From Orthonyx spaldingii (lineage: Eukaryota; Chordata; Aves; Passeriformes; Orthonychidae), in NCBI GenBank assembly GCA_013397795.1, contig VZTJ01005217.1, forward strand, positions 754,652-818,651: a stretch of 64,000 nucleotides of DNA, in the 5' to 3' direction. The position numbers and the translations under genes are program-made. Of the stretch, positions 47,533-59,628 are shown one piece after another. A model generated the notes under the pieces. It did no database searches. It worked only from the letters and a program-made list of their open reading frames with translations, and was not told the DNA's origin. How positions within the stretch are numbered: position 1 is the first letter of the stretch; each line of letters opens with the position of its first letter.

Positions 47533-50500
47533 GTAAGAAAATGATTTTCAATGTTTTATGTGAGATAGAAGTCAGAGGCTTGTGTCCTTGACCATCAGAA
47601 ACAGAGTGACATGACTTTCCAGTTAAGTTGGAATTCATTATTGAGAGTCAAGCTGAAGGGAATGCTTTTTGTTGTAACTTATTGCTGTATTATGACACCA
47701 AATGTCTTAATATATCTAATGGTAGAGGGCGGGGTGTAAGAATTCGTATAAAATATAATTTTAATGATGGGAGCTTTGTAAAAGAAAGAGTCAAAGTGAT
47801 ATCTCTGTGGCATGTGTTGAATTACAACTTAATTTTAAGGCAGTATGGTAGGAATTCATATGGGCTTTTTAGGAGAGTCTCCTATTTTAACACAAGCCTC
47901 ACTTTCACTCTGTCTGAATGCACAGAATTCAGGAGTAAATTTTATTCTGTCTCTGTCGACAGTCAGATTTATATAATGATAATGTTCCTTTTTTACATTC
48001 AAAAGTGTTTGAAATTTCGTTTAATACCAGTGCTAGTTTTTTACTCAGTCTCCCTCCTAAAAACAACTGAAAGACCACACGAGTTTCTTTTAAATTCAGG
48101 ATCTTCTGTATGATGGTGAAGTGGAAAATACTATGAGTTGAAATTAAAACAAAAACCTGCACCGTCTAGGCAAGGACCTCTTATTAATGGATAAAGCATC
48201 TTTATTATACTTGACAGAGTTAAGAACATCATGATCATTTCAGTATTAGCCTTGCTGAGACAATCCCATTTCATTATTATCTCTGAGTTTCTGCCACAGC
48301 TTGGAAGGAGGACGCTGGGCTGGTCTCCCCTTCTGCTGAGTTTATTAGTAATCCAGAAATGATAAGGCTAACACCAGATCAGTATTGGTCTCAACTTCTT
48401 TCCCAAGGTTCTGTTCCGTCTGTGATCCCCCTCTCTGGGCTCTCAGAAGCTCTGTTGCTCAGTAAAATTTGGGACAGATAATGCAGGTGGTTGTGCTGTG
48501 ACAATGTAGTGCTAAATGTGCTGGGCCTTATTCAGGAGTGAGATCTGAATTAATGGTGACACACGAGCCGTGAATGATTAAGCAGAAGCTGCCTTCTTAA
48601 GGTCTGACACTGCAGATAGACTTGCAATGGTTATCTCAAGGTGTCTTTGTTTTTGATCTGGTGTAGGAAAGCAAGCTTCACTTCAGTAATAGCGCTTTTT
48701 CTGTTCTCATCTGACACATCACATAGTAATGTGTCACTTGTAAAACACTTTTGTGATCGTTTTTGTTCTGCTGTGTGTTGGTTTTGAATTGTAGCAATTT
48801 TTAAATGCAGATTAAAATGCACCGTTTTAAAAGTGAGGTAAGCATAGCACATTTCTGGTAGACTGTAGGAAAATATGCCAAAGAACTGATGGGGCATTTA
48901 GAGAGAGATCTGGCAACTTTATTCCAGTGCTCTGTGACAAGGACTTCTTTGTCTACCTGCTAAATCTTGAATGTTTACCTTCAAGTGTACAGTGGTGCTT
49001 TGAGGTGTCTAGAGCATCAACAAGGCTCCCAGTATTTGGTATCTAAGTGGATATTGCAGCTCCTGGGGAATTGGTGTGATGCTTTATGATTTTTCCTGTG
49101 TTCATAGTTCCAACATGTCTGTAATACTCCAGCTTCTGCTTGTGATTTCCACCAACTTGGTGCTCAGGACCAGGGTAATGAACGGGAAGGGCCTGGCAAA
49201 ATGTGATTTTAAGCAGCTCCCTTGGTGGTCCAAGATTATCAGGCAGCCCTGCGGGCTCTGCTGGTCCTCTTGAAGTTAATACTGAGGGAGGTTCAGCATC
49301 TGGCAGTGCTTTGCAGCACCTCTCCTCCCTCACCTAATCCACCTTGCTGGGTCTTGGCTCTCAGCTGCTCAGTTATAAGTAACCACCAAGCCAGACACTC
49401 ACAACAGACTCTGAGTACGCTCCCAGGAGTTTATTTTTCCCTGCTGTAACTTTCCAACTTTCTGCTTTGCATTTGCTGCTATGGTGCTGGCTTGCTACTG
49501 AGATTTGAATTCTGAAGGAATTAAATTAAACATCAGTTGACTGAAAAGTCCACCTCACTCAGAGGTGTGCTTTGGGCCACTCAAGATGAGGTTCTTCCTG
49601 TGCTTTTGAGTAGCCTCTCTTAAGCTCAGGTGATGGTGGGGAGGCAGCAGTTCAAACCATCACCAGTGTGACACAAATAGGGCATCTTTGAGGGAGAGCA
49701 GAGAGGAGCCAAGAGCCTTGGGCTGGAGGCAAGGTGACCTGCAAGTGTGGGTTGTGATGCCCCGTGCTGATGGACTGCCTCCTTCCTTTCCAGTTTGCTT
49801 TTGCAGAAACTGGTTTTTAAAAATTGTATTGAAGCTGTGTTGAAAGAACACATGAAAAGGATGGTGGCAGAATTTTATTGGGCACTGCTTCATTGCTTGG
49901 GGAAAATAAGGGGAATGGAGGAGATGCCTCTGGGAAGGAGTGCCAGAGGGCTCTGGAGGGTTTGAGGTTAGGGGAGTGCTCCTGGAGAGAAGTGACAAAT
50001 TTTGACTGTGGTGAAGAGAAAATCTTGTCTTTCTCCTGAAAAAAAGTTGCTTGTAGGAAGTTATTTTCACAGCACCTCCATGAAATGAGGAGGTGGTTTG
50101 GCTCTTGTCTTTTCAGATGGGCAGCTGTGGCAAGTAAAATTGAAGTGAAAATTTCCTGAGGTTTCGGGTGCCAAATCTGTGACCACTTGAAGCTTTTTTT
50201 TGAGAAATATTACAACTCCAACAGTTTCTGTTAAACACACAATGAGCTGCTGCCTTTATTTGTACTTGCACCTGGCTCCCAGGGGCTCACCCACCATCAC
50301 AGGGGCAAGGACCAAATTTTGCTATGTCTTCATGGCAGGCCAAGATTTAGGAAGGAAATGTACCACAGAGCCAGGCACTGAGTAGGAGGAGATCATGCAT
50401 ATTGAATAGCTGTGTGTTCAAAGCCAATTTTTCATTTTTGGGCACAGAATCTTTCTTGTAGATGAGTACTTTTTGATCCTGTGGTTCAAGAGTGAAAAAT

Positions 50501-53460
50501 AACCTGTATCCACAAAGGAATCTAATTGAGATGTATTGCCAGCTTCAGCTCTGTGGCTGGTAATGTCCCCATGGCTGTCTCTGCAACCTGAGTAACATTT
50601 TATCTTCTCTGTAGTGCAATGTGTGGCTGTGTGATACCCACATGAAACCAAACCAGCCTGGAGCCAGTGTATCAATGCAGAACATTCCTCCTGATAGCTT
50701 ATTTCACCTTTTTAAACCAATAAACGTCCTGGGACAGATGGGCAAATTAGGCGAGCTCCCCATTTAGTCCTTTAAGTGATTCTCTTAGTTCATGGTGACA
50801 AGCTCAGATTTGCCATATGGCTGCACTTGCAGGACTTAACACTTTCATTATCTGCCTGTGCTCAGCCTGTGTGGTGACAAAAGCTTTGCCTCGTGTGTTG
50901 CACCAAGCCACCGTCTGGCTGCAAACTTGGAAAAGCCTCAAAATGTTAATTTGCATGGGCTAAAGTAACCATCAAGGCATTAGCATGCCTGGAAAGGAGA
51001 ACAAATGAATTCTGTTCAGCTCAGAAGATACTCTTACATGGGGAGGTTTGTGCCGAAGTCTTTGTTGAGGGATGGGGAATACAAACATACTAACAGGCAG
51101 AATGGGAGCCTTGTGCTGACTGCAAAGATGGACACAGAAAATCTCTTGCTTTTGTTACTGAAGCAGTAGGAGGAGGAGCACACAGACTGCACGAGGGTGG
51201 TAGACAACCAAAAACCATGAAGTGGGATGTCCATCCTCAGTATGCTCTGGAGCAGCACTCCTGGGCCATGCATTAACAGGCAAGAACCAGCAAGGAACAG
51301 TGTTGTGCACAGCCATGTTCCTCGGTGCCCTTTCCTGGGACATCCACCACTGATTCTAACTCCACACTTTGCTTCCCAGCCCAGTGAGGAAATGTTTTCC
51401 TTCTGCACTGCTGTTTGCATAGTGCCTGTTGTCAGGCTGGAGGAGCACCCCAGTGTTCTTGAGGGTGTCTGCACTGCCTGGGGCTGTGCAAAGCATTTGG
51501 ATGCTGCTTGAGCCTTCATTAAAGCCACCAGCTTAATCAGGGGCTGCCTCCAGCAGTTTTGGGTCCGCAGATCAGTCTCTGCAGTAACTGATGTTGCATT
51601 TCTGTACCTCTGGGCATCCTGCAGCTCTTGCCACTTGCTGCCAAGCTGTGGAAGGGGGATGCCATTGCTCAGCTGCTCTGGCTAAGGGCATACTGACGTG
51701 TTTTCTTTCTTGGTGTGTCTGGTCCATGTTTTCGGCCTTGTGGAGAAAGGCAAAGTTTTTGTGTATGTAGGAGGAATGGGTTCAAATGACTGCGACCTTT
51801 AAAGCAAACATGAAAATACAGGGAAGCTAGCAAGGTCAAATGTGCCTTCTCATTCTTTTAAATGCAACTGTCCTTGCCAACTGGGTCTTTTTCCCTGTGT
51901 TAGCAAGCTGCCAGTATCATTGCATCGTCCAGAAATCTTAAACTGCCACATGCAAAGTCAGCCCTTTCCTTCCTTCATCGAACTTGGGAGATTGAAGGTG
52001 TTTTCAGCTCATTTCCTGCATACCTTGGGGGGCCGAAATTCCCAAACAGACAAACTTTTCAGGCTGCAAAAAAATGGGAAGGAGTTGAAGCTCTCCAGTG
52101 ACACCACCGTGTGCTGTGCTGGGGGTCCACGGAGGCTTTGTGGGGAGTTCCAGTGAGCTGCCAATTCCCTCTCCTCCCTCGCACCCTCACTGTGGCTGGG
52201 TTGCCCAAAAACTGGCTCTGGCAGCAGCAGGCCCCAGATGATGGGTTTGGGGAACGAGTGAGTTCACAGCACCCTTCAGACGGTCTCTATTTATTTTCCA
52301 CCACCTTGGTTACCCTTTGGCAGGGCAGACAATCAGGCACCGTGTGTTGGTGTGCTGTCCTACTCTGTGGCAGCCCCACAATCAGTGTGGATGCAGTCTA
52401 GGTTCAAAGGTCTTTTTAAATTGCTGCAGATCAATATTGCATAGCAAAATACACACTGCAGAGAGGCCTCCCCAGGTAAACAAGACAGCAATGTCCAGCA
52501 GAATTTTGCTGGTTTGTGGCACTGTAAAATCTCGTTCTTGTATTTATTTTGGTATATAAAATATGTGGATGGTTGAAATCTTGCTCACAAAGTGCCTGCT
52601 TTCTTTCCATGTTCTCTCTGTCCTTTGAGGATTACGCTTCTCTTCAGTGTAAAAGCTGTGACAGAATTCATTATTGTCTCAGGCATGATGGTTGGGCTTA
52701 TTTTGGTTATGCAATGTGTGCAGGGAGCAGGGGGAGCTGGCAGTGCAAGGGGGAGTCCTTGTCTTCTGCACACCATCTTCATTCCCAGTGTCTGCCTGCA
52801 AAGCTGGGGGTTATTTCCCCATTTACTCAGATTAACCAGTTCAAATGTGGTTTTGAACCACCCTGGTCAATAAACCGTGGAGGTGACTGGGCATGATTTA
52901 CCTGTGCAAATGTCCAAAGCCCTCACAGAGCACTGTGGCCTCCCAGGCACTGTGTGTTCTGCCATATGAGCCGTCAGCAAGTCAGTACAGGTCTGTGGAA
53001 AATTACCTGAATACTGGAAAACCCTTGATTTCGGAATCATTCTTTGCATTTTTGGTGGGATTATCATCACTTCTTTATTTTTTTCCTGATATTGGCCGGG
53101 TGTTGGGAGTGACTTGTAACCCAAGGTTCTCTGACTTCCGCCTTTTTTTTCCCACCCCGTGATCTCTGGCAGTCATAACACACAGAAATCATGACAGCGT
53201 GTTTTTCCACAAACGAATGATATAATAAATGAAGATTAGGGCTTATTTTGTCCTCTGGCATAACAGGCTATTTGCACCGGAGGCCTTCTGCCTGCTCTGG
53301 AAGGTTAAAGAGAGGACAGGTTAGTGTGTGGGAGACTTAATTCGTACTTAAATACCCGGGATATAATGGTAAAGGCGAGAAAGCAGAACGCAGGGGAAGT
53401 AAGGATACATCTTTGTGCGTGGTGCCTGTGCGTGGATGTACGTGTGCTCGGTTTTTTTGG
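47533..53460 (+). other. SYNE2: First half of a 12.1-kb intron
   Basis: This intron (47533-59628) is more than three times longer than any other intron in the window. No coding exon was recognised between 47.5 and 53.4 kb. The sequence is CpG-poor with chance open frames, the longest being 161 codons at 47628-48113. No transposon was recognised. Confidence 0.6.
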
Positions 53461-53830
53461 GCTCGCTTCAGACCGACTCTGCTGCAAATCATCCGGGTCT
53501 GAGGCTCCAATCCCTCTTTCTCCCAAGAAATGAGCACCGCATCCACCTTTCCCGGTGCCGGAGGCTCCAGCCTGCAACCTTTTTGTCGCCAGCCGCGGGC
53601 AGCAGGCGTGCTAATAATTCTCTTGTGTCAGAATAAAGCCCTCGTGGTTTTGTTCTGAGGAGGGATGCGGCCGTTCGCCAGGTAAAAATCCCAACGCAAA
53701 ACGCAGGGGTTAAAATAGGTGGGGGAGAGAGAGAGAGCTCCGGTGTCTCCCCAGCTCGGGGTCGGGGAGGAGAAGGAGGAGGACGGGCGAGTCTCCCCCC
53801 CCACACACACACGCGGGATGCTAAAGCGGC

Positions 53831-53840
53831 GAATAAATAG
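53831..53840 (+). promoter_or_regulatory. TATA-like element
   Basis: GAATAAATAG inside otherwise GC-rich sequence. A start site 25-32 bases downstream would fall near 53860-53866, just before the ATGs at 53871 and 53933. A chance AT-rich motif cannot be excluded. Confidence 0.4.
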
Positions 53841-53861
53841 GGCATCTGTGGAGGAGGGGTT

Positions 53862-53952
53862 TGCTCTGCCATGCCTGCCTGGTCGCACAGACGGTCCCCC
53901 CTTGCAGCCGGGGATCTGCAAGCCGAGCAGGAATGGTTCTCTCGTGCGAACC
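53862..53952 (+). CDS. SYNE2: Putative alternative first exon of a short SYNE2 isoform
   Basis: The 3' end is a strong donor, GCGAACC|GTAAGT, in the core of the CpG island; the 5' end is estimated from the TATA-like motif. The ATG at 53933 has purine at -3 and G at +4 (GGAATGG) and reads MVLSCEP. With the donor at 53952 it leaves phase 2, exactly what exon 39 needs, so the product would run MVLSCEP-VKKLKETF into the rod and on towards KASH. The other ATGs (53719 and 53818, one frame; 53871, another) do not enter exon 39 in frame. One in three starts would fit by chance, so transcript evidence is needed. Confidence 0.5.
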
Positions 53953-54031
53953 GTAAGTGCCGTGTGGGTGCGCGGTGCCGGTGGGCTCTGGCGGAGCGGC
54001 GGGACCCGGCGGGCGGGGGGAGCGATGCCGT

Positions 54032-54064
54032 GAGATGCGATGCGATGAGATGCGATGAGATGAG
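54032..54064. repeat. GATGC/GATGA pentanucleotide repeat
   Basis: Short array of GATGC and GATGA units about 80 bases after the putative donor, in the CpG island. Confidence 0.85.
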
Positions 54065-54420
54065 CCAGTGCCTCCACGCAGCTCGCCTTGGAGAAGCGGA
54101 TGAGTGGGAAGTGCGGCACGTTAGCAGCAGGAGCAGCGCTCAGGGGCCTCTGGCTTGCCATCAGCCGTGTTTGGGGGCTGGCACCCGAGGCGGTGCGGAG
54201 CCGTGACAACAACCTTTGGGCTGGCCGGCGGGGTGACGCCAGAAAAGCCTCCCCCAAAGCCTCGTCCGGCTCCCTGCCCGCACACAGCCCGCGGGCACGG
54301 CACCGGCACGGACCCAGAAATGGCCTTGCCTTTCCTAAGAAAGGCCTGAGATTGCCTTTGGCATCACCTCTCCAAGCCGCGGCTTTTGTCTCTCTCACGG
54401 TTAAGCTGCCCCTGCGACTC

Positions 54421-57400
54421 ACTGAACAAAGGTTTCCTGGGATGTGCATCTCATTTGCTTTGCCGCTGGTAAACAATCGTGTCAGCTGGCAGGGCCCTTT
54501 CAGCCCCTCCTCCTCCTCCAGAAGGCATGTACGTAGTCGCCTTTTCTGATGACATTTGCGCTTGTGAAGGAGAGTTTGGAATATATGTCAGGATGTTTTT
54601 CATTCTTTCAGACACTAAAATTTGAATGCTACTATTTAGCTCATTTGAGCTTCCCCTGTACCTTTTCCTGAAGCATTTTGACAGCTAAAGCAGTGCAATT
54701 GGCATGCATTTTGTAATTCTTTTTGTTTGTGTGAATACATTTCATTCAACCTGGAAGCTCCTTCTACTGCTAGGTAATTCCTGAGTAGCTACTACAAATA
54801 CACCGTGTATTTCTGGGGCCGTGCAGTGATTCAGCCTGAGACAGCTTAATGCTTTTCTCTTGTAACCCAACGCTGGCAACTTCATTGAGGGTATTAAGAC
54901 CCAAATCCAATCTCGAGTCAGGTCAGTTAGTCCTTCTGTTCACTTTTGCAGCCAGCTTTTAGTTGTAATCTCTTAGTCTTGTTCTTTCTCTGCCACTTCT
55001 ATTGTGGTGTAAAGATTCAAATATTTAAAAACTGGCTTTGTTTGGCTTATGCCAGGGCAATTCATGTGTGTATCTAAGTGCTAATCAGGGTGAATTTTTT
55101 AGCTCGGCCCATTGCAAAGGACAAGACAAGTCTGAATTTGTTGGGGTTTTTTTAGATTAGTGGTGATATTTTCATCGAAATTTTAAAATAATTACCTTTT
55201 TTTTTCCTTCTGGAGGCATGTTGAATTGTGGCAGGTGAGTTCTCAGTGGGAAGTGAACAATGGACAAGTAGACCTTTTTTTTGTAAACAGTAAGTTTTTC
55301 CTGATTGACCAACCTTAATTAACTTTAGAATCACATTGCATAGAGGAATAATTCGATCAACAGTGGTGGCACCTTCCATCCTCTGGAGGAAGCTGGTTTT
55401 ATTTGCTGCACTTGAACTTTTAGTGCTGTTAATTCACTGTGTGTTGGGTGATTGATCACCTGGACCTGGCAGGAAGCTTTTGCCCCCAGGCTTGGAGGCT
55501 TGCACTGTGCACCCCCACCCAGCTCCCAGGAGGGCTGCTTTCCTTGAGAAATGGTCAGGATGCATCTAAAAAGAGTTCATGAAGTTTCCTTCATGCAAAG
55601 AGCAGGTGATATGTAAGAATATTTTCAGCGTGCAGATAGGCATCTGAGAATGGTGGTTTCAAATCAAGACTTTTATGGGTGTAATTAGTCTGTTTTACTC
55701 TTTTCTTTGAGCTGTAGCCCAGGAAATGGCAGTTCCCTGTGACTTGTGTGCAAGCTGGGGATGCTCATGGAGAACACTCAAATTTTTAATCGTTTTACCT
55801 CTTACTTCAGTGTAGAACCCTGCACTTTTCCTTGGGCTCTGTATCTGCTGACAGGAGCAGATCAGCCAATGTGAATTTCTGGACGAGGCAAGGCTGCCCT
55901 CCCATTTCTGCTCTGCACTAGTTTGAACTTCTCTTAGGTTTTTGTTCTTTGGCTGCCTAGCTCAAGTTTGAGGTTAATTACTTAGTGCATTAAGGGTGTT
56001 TAAATGACTGGCAAGTGCCAAATTCTATCCGGAATGTATAACAGATTAAATTACTTAATTACAATGGTGTGTCTAATGGCAATTGCTAGAAAGTAAATAC
56101 AAGCTCACAGTTCCACAATGATGCTGTCTTTGAGACTGTTGCTTCTAGTAACACTAGAAGATAAAGATCCTCATGGTGATATTCATAACTGGAAATTCAG
56201 AGTGATTCCTAAGCCAAAATAGTACTGGAGTGGTGCTACAAAAAGCCACACTTGGATTCTAAAACTGTTGTTTTTTAGATTTATTGAATGTACTTTCAGT
56301 CATAAAGACATTTATGTATGATGTAATATTGTTTGGTTTTGCTTTGGACTTCCTTGGCTGTGTTCACCTGTCCACTATGCAGACTGAAGAAAGACGTTTT
56401 GCAACCTGTGAGTTTTTCTGTAATGCAGCTTAGGGAGGGGAAGCAGGTGGATACAGGCAGAGAAGGGAACACAAGGAGGTAGAGATGATCCTGAACAGCA
56501 CAGTGAGCTGTGGTTTCAGCAGGTCAGCTGTGCCATCAGATGGTCCCAACATGTGCATGTCTCCAGAGCAGTTGTGGGAAGCATCATAGAATATGCAGGA
56601 AGTAAATTGCCACAGGATACAGTCAGGGTCAGTGCAGAGATGAAGCCTTGCTTTCCTCCTGACTGGCCTGAAGTCATGCAGAGTTAATAATGCAACAGCA
56701 TAGATGTTCAGCTGAGAATCTTCCATTCTGTGTTCAACACAGAGCCTGTACTGTCCATCTCTCCAGGGAAAAGGGTTTCTGAGTTACCTGCCTTTGGAGG
56801 GCTGCATGCCTTGGGAATCTGCTGAGCATCAGAACCTGCCAGATCCAAACTGACTGGTGGGAATAGGGCAGAGGAAGAATTAGTTCTCCTGGGTAAATAA
56901 CTGCCAGCACATGGCAGCACAAGAAAATGTTGCAGTGACATGTTCATTGAGTACCATTTAACAGAAGCAAAACCAGGAGCAGGAAGATTTCTACTTGCTT
57001 GGGAGCCAGATGCTGTCTGCATATAGGGTTGAACTTGGGAGCAAAGTCTGGGAAAAAAGCTTAAGGAAAGCAAGAGCAGCTGAATGCTTTTGTGATCCAC
57101 TGGTTTCCTCTCAATCAGCTGCAGCAGTGAAGAGAGTCAGTGTAAAGGGGCAGAGGCAGGTGCTTTGCACTTAGCACCAATATCAGCAGCTCTGTGGGTG
57201 CAAGGCAGGAACAAGGTGGACTATGGACTTGTGCCCAATCCTTCAGGCTGGCTTGCAGGGTTACATCAGTCAGACTGTACTAATTTTACTTTTGGAGAGT
57301 GCAGAGTTGCTAAATACCTGCCAGGAGCTTTTAGCATAGGACTGTTCTTCTCACCCTCCTTGTAAAACGACTGAAAGTACTGCCTGGTGCTGTTGGGACA

Positions 57401-58990
57401 AGAGGTAGGGGAAGCTTTCCATCCTGCTGATCCATATGAGACCCTAAATATTCTGGCCTTACTCTGTACCTTCACACTACACAACAGGACTGAACAAATC
57501 CAGCAGGATCATTCCCATATCTCCTCCATAAGTGCTTTACCTTAAATCAAGAGTCTAGATGATGTGTGTATCCTCTTTGGTTACCTTAAGGTTGTTAGTA
57601 AGATCAGTTGTTGCTTACAGGGTGGCATATTCATTATGGATTAGGTGTCCTGCATGTCTTCTGTCATTGTATCATCAGGCAGCTGCAGAAGCCATTCATT
57701 ACAGGCAGTGTGGAGCACTCTCCTCTGAAACTTGCCAGGATAGTTTGGCAGTAGGCAGGACAGTGGACCAGAAGACTGTCCAGGTACCCTGCCAGGGCAT
57801 TTCTGCCTTGGTGTAATCTGTCCCTGCCTGCACTACATGAGGTTACCTCCCTCACTCTGCCCCAGTCCCAGCTTGCACAATGGTGTTGCCAAGTACAGCA
57901 GGGCTCAGCTCAGACTCCTCAACAGTGCCCTGCATTTGGGGACATGCAGTGATCCCCTTGTACAAGATGCCCTTGCACACCCACTGCTGGTTTTGTTTAT
58001 CTGGTGACAGTTCCCAGCCACCGTGGCCAATGAATGGGAAATGTTTCAGCCTTCTCATAATACAGATTTTAACTTTTTGTGCTGCACTTAAATAATTGAG
58101 GCTGATCTTGACAGTTGCTAGAGCAGGCAGTAGCTGTAGGCTTAATTTGTAAATTTGCATTTTAGAAATCACGTGCAAGGTTCAAAAATTAATCCTAAGG
58201 CACAAGAACATAACTGGAGATCGGGAGAACAGCACAGGGAAGCAGTGCTAGCTAAGGAGTGGGCTCTCCCTAGGACACAGGTGGAATGATTTCACCTGAC
58301 CTTAGAGTCTGCAGTGTTGATGTTTATAGTACTGCAGGGTAGATCATTGCAGTTCATGGGGGGAAATACATGGGTTTTGGTACAGTTCATCTCATCTTGT
58401 GATCAGGATGTTTAAGACAGGTCTGATATAAATCATGAGCTTTTTTTTTTTCTCCATTAACTACCAAGATCTAGATGACAAGCTCTGAAATAAGTCTGAA
58501 GAGATAAGTGTGACCCTGGTGTTGCCTTTTTAGTAACTTTTGTTGGTAACTGCAATAAATGAGAATTTCGAGAAAGATTTGAAAGCACTGATGTAGTTTA
58601 CCAGATATTCCTCCAACATATGGAGACAAATTTGCCAAAATATAAAAGTGTGCTGCTTGGATAATTTGAGGGATTGATGTGGGTGTTTGACCTGGGAATA
58701 AGCTGCTAAGGCTGGAAGTAAAAAAAAAACTTTGCAGTTTGAGAGCTGTGCTGCAAACAGCTGTAATAAAAGTGAATGGTCTCAATGGTCCATTTGCTTG
58801 TCCACTGCACAAGTCTCCCTGGCTATTTGATATTCTCCCCCTTCAGGATTGTTTTTTCAGTTTTTCACCTGTCAGGAGAGTCTGGCATATCTCTGCATGT
58901 TTGTGTGATGTTCAGAATAGCTTTTAACATTGTGGTGCTGCAAGTTCTATAGTAGCTGTTGTTGAGCCCTTCTCCTCTCCTGTCAGCATC
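54421..58990 (+). other. SYNE2: Second part of the 12.1-kb intron
   Basis: Ordinary CpG-poor intron sequence. No exon, RNA gene or repeat recognised until the CR1 copy at 58991. Confidence 0.6.
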
Positions 58991-59180
58991 CAGAGGGTGC
59001 TGAGGCCCTGGCACAGGTTGCCCAGGGAAGCTGTGGCTGCCCCATCCCTGGAAGTGTTCAAGGCCAGGTTGGATGAGGCTTGGAGCAGCCTGGTCTGGTG
59101 GAAGGTGTCCCTGCTCATGGCAGGTTGGAACAAGGTGATCTTTCAGGCCCTTCCAACCCCCAAACCCTTCTGTGATTCTA
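58991..59180 (+). mobile_element. CR1 LINE 3'-end fragment, sense
   Basis: Well-preserved sense CR1 tail: GCACAGGTTGCCCAGGGAAG, CCATCCCTGGAAGTGTTCAA, GGCCAGGTTGGATGAGGCTT, GGTGGAAGGTGTCCCTGCTC, and the terminal CCCTTCTGTGATTCT. It is 5'-truncated and lies about 450 bases before exon 39. Confidence 0.95.
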
Positions 59181-59628
59181 CAGTTTTCACAGGGTGTTGG
59201 ACTGCTGGTTTGTGCAGACTCTGCCTGTCTTGGCAGAGTGGTACCTTGTTGATTAGTGTGGGCGTGTTGGTTGCTGAAGAAGACACCGAGCATAATTCAC
59301 AGCAGGAAAATCAGACCCATTTTAGTTTAACTATGGCAAATTATGGTACAAGTTCCCACGTAGATGAATGTCCAGTGCTCCCTAGCAGATGAAAATTCAT
59401 CTTGCTCATATAGTTTCGTTAAAGTCTTCACCCAAGACCTGCTTGCAGCTGTATGAGCAGGGTTCTGAGCCAATTTAGGTAGGTTTTGACTAAAACACGC
59501 CTCTGATTTACAGGCAGCAGCTTGATGCGACATGGCTTCATAAAGCCATGCCTGTCATCACCTCCTGCTAACATCCTTTCCACTGATTGACCATCTTTGT
59601 AACAAAATGTTCTTCCTGGTTTGCTTAG

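Larger units (their letters stand above)
53500..54420. promoter_or_regulatory. SYNE2: CpG island, probable internal SYNE2 promoter
   Basis: CpG dinucleotides, nearly absent in flanking sequence, occur about 3-9 per 60 bases here. They are densest at 53941-54060 and 54181-54300. The island has GC-box-like GGCGGGCGGGGGG (54009-54021), a TATA-like AATAAATAG and a splice donor, as expected of an internal promoter. Nesprin genes are known to make short C-terminal isoforms from internal starts; that this island serves one is inference. It sits in the longest intron of the window, just before the conserved C-terminal exons. Confidence 0.75.

Noticed and set aside
47628..48113. 161-codon plus-strand open frame after exon 38
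   Set aside because: No recognisable family, no helical repeat pattern, no suitable splice phase, and it is not continuous with exon 38 (TAA at the donor). Likely chance.
53719..54033. Upstream ATGs at 53719 and 53818 as start of the short isoform
   Set aside because: They leave the donor in phase 0 and would read exon 39 out of frame to an early stop; the 53933 ATG is the one in frame. They also lie at or upstream of the likely start site.
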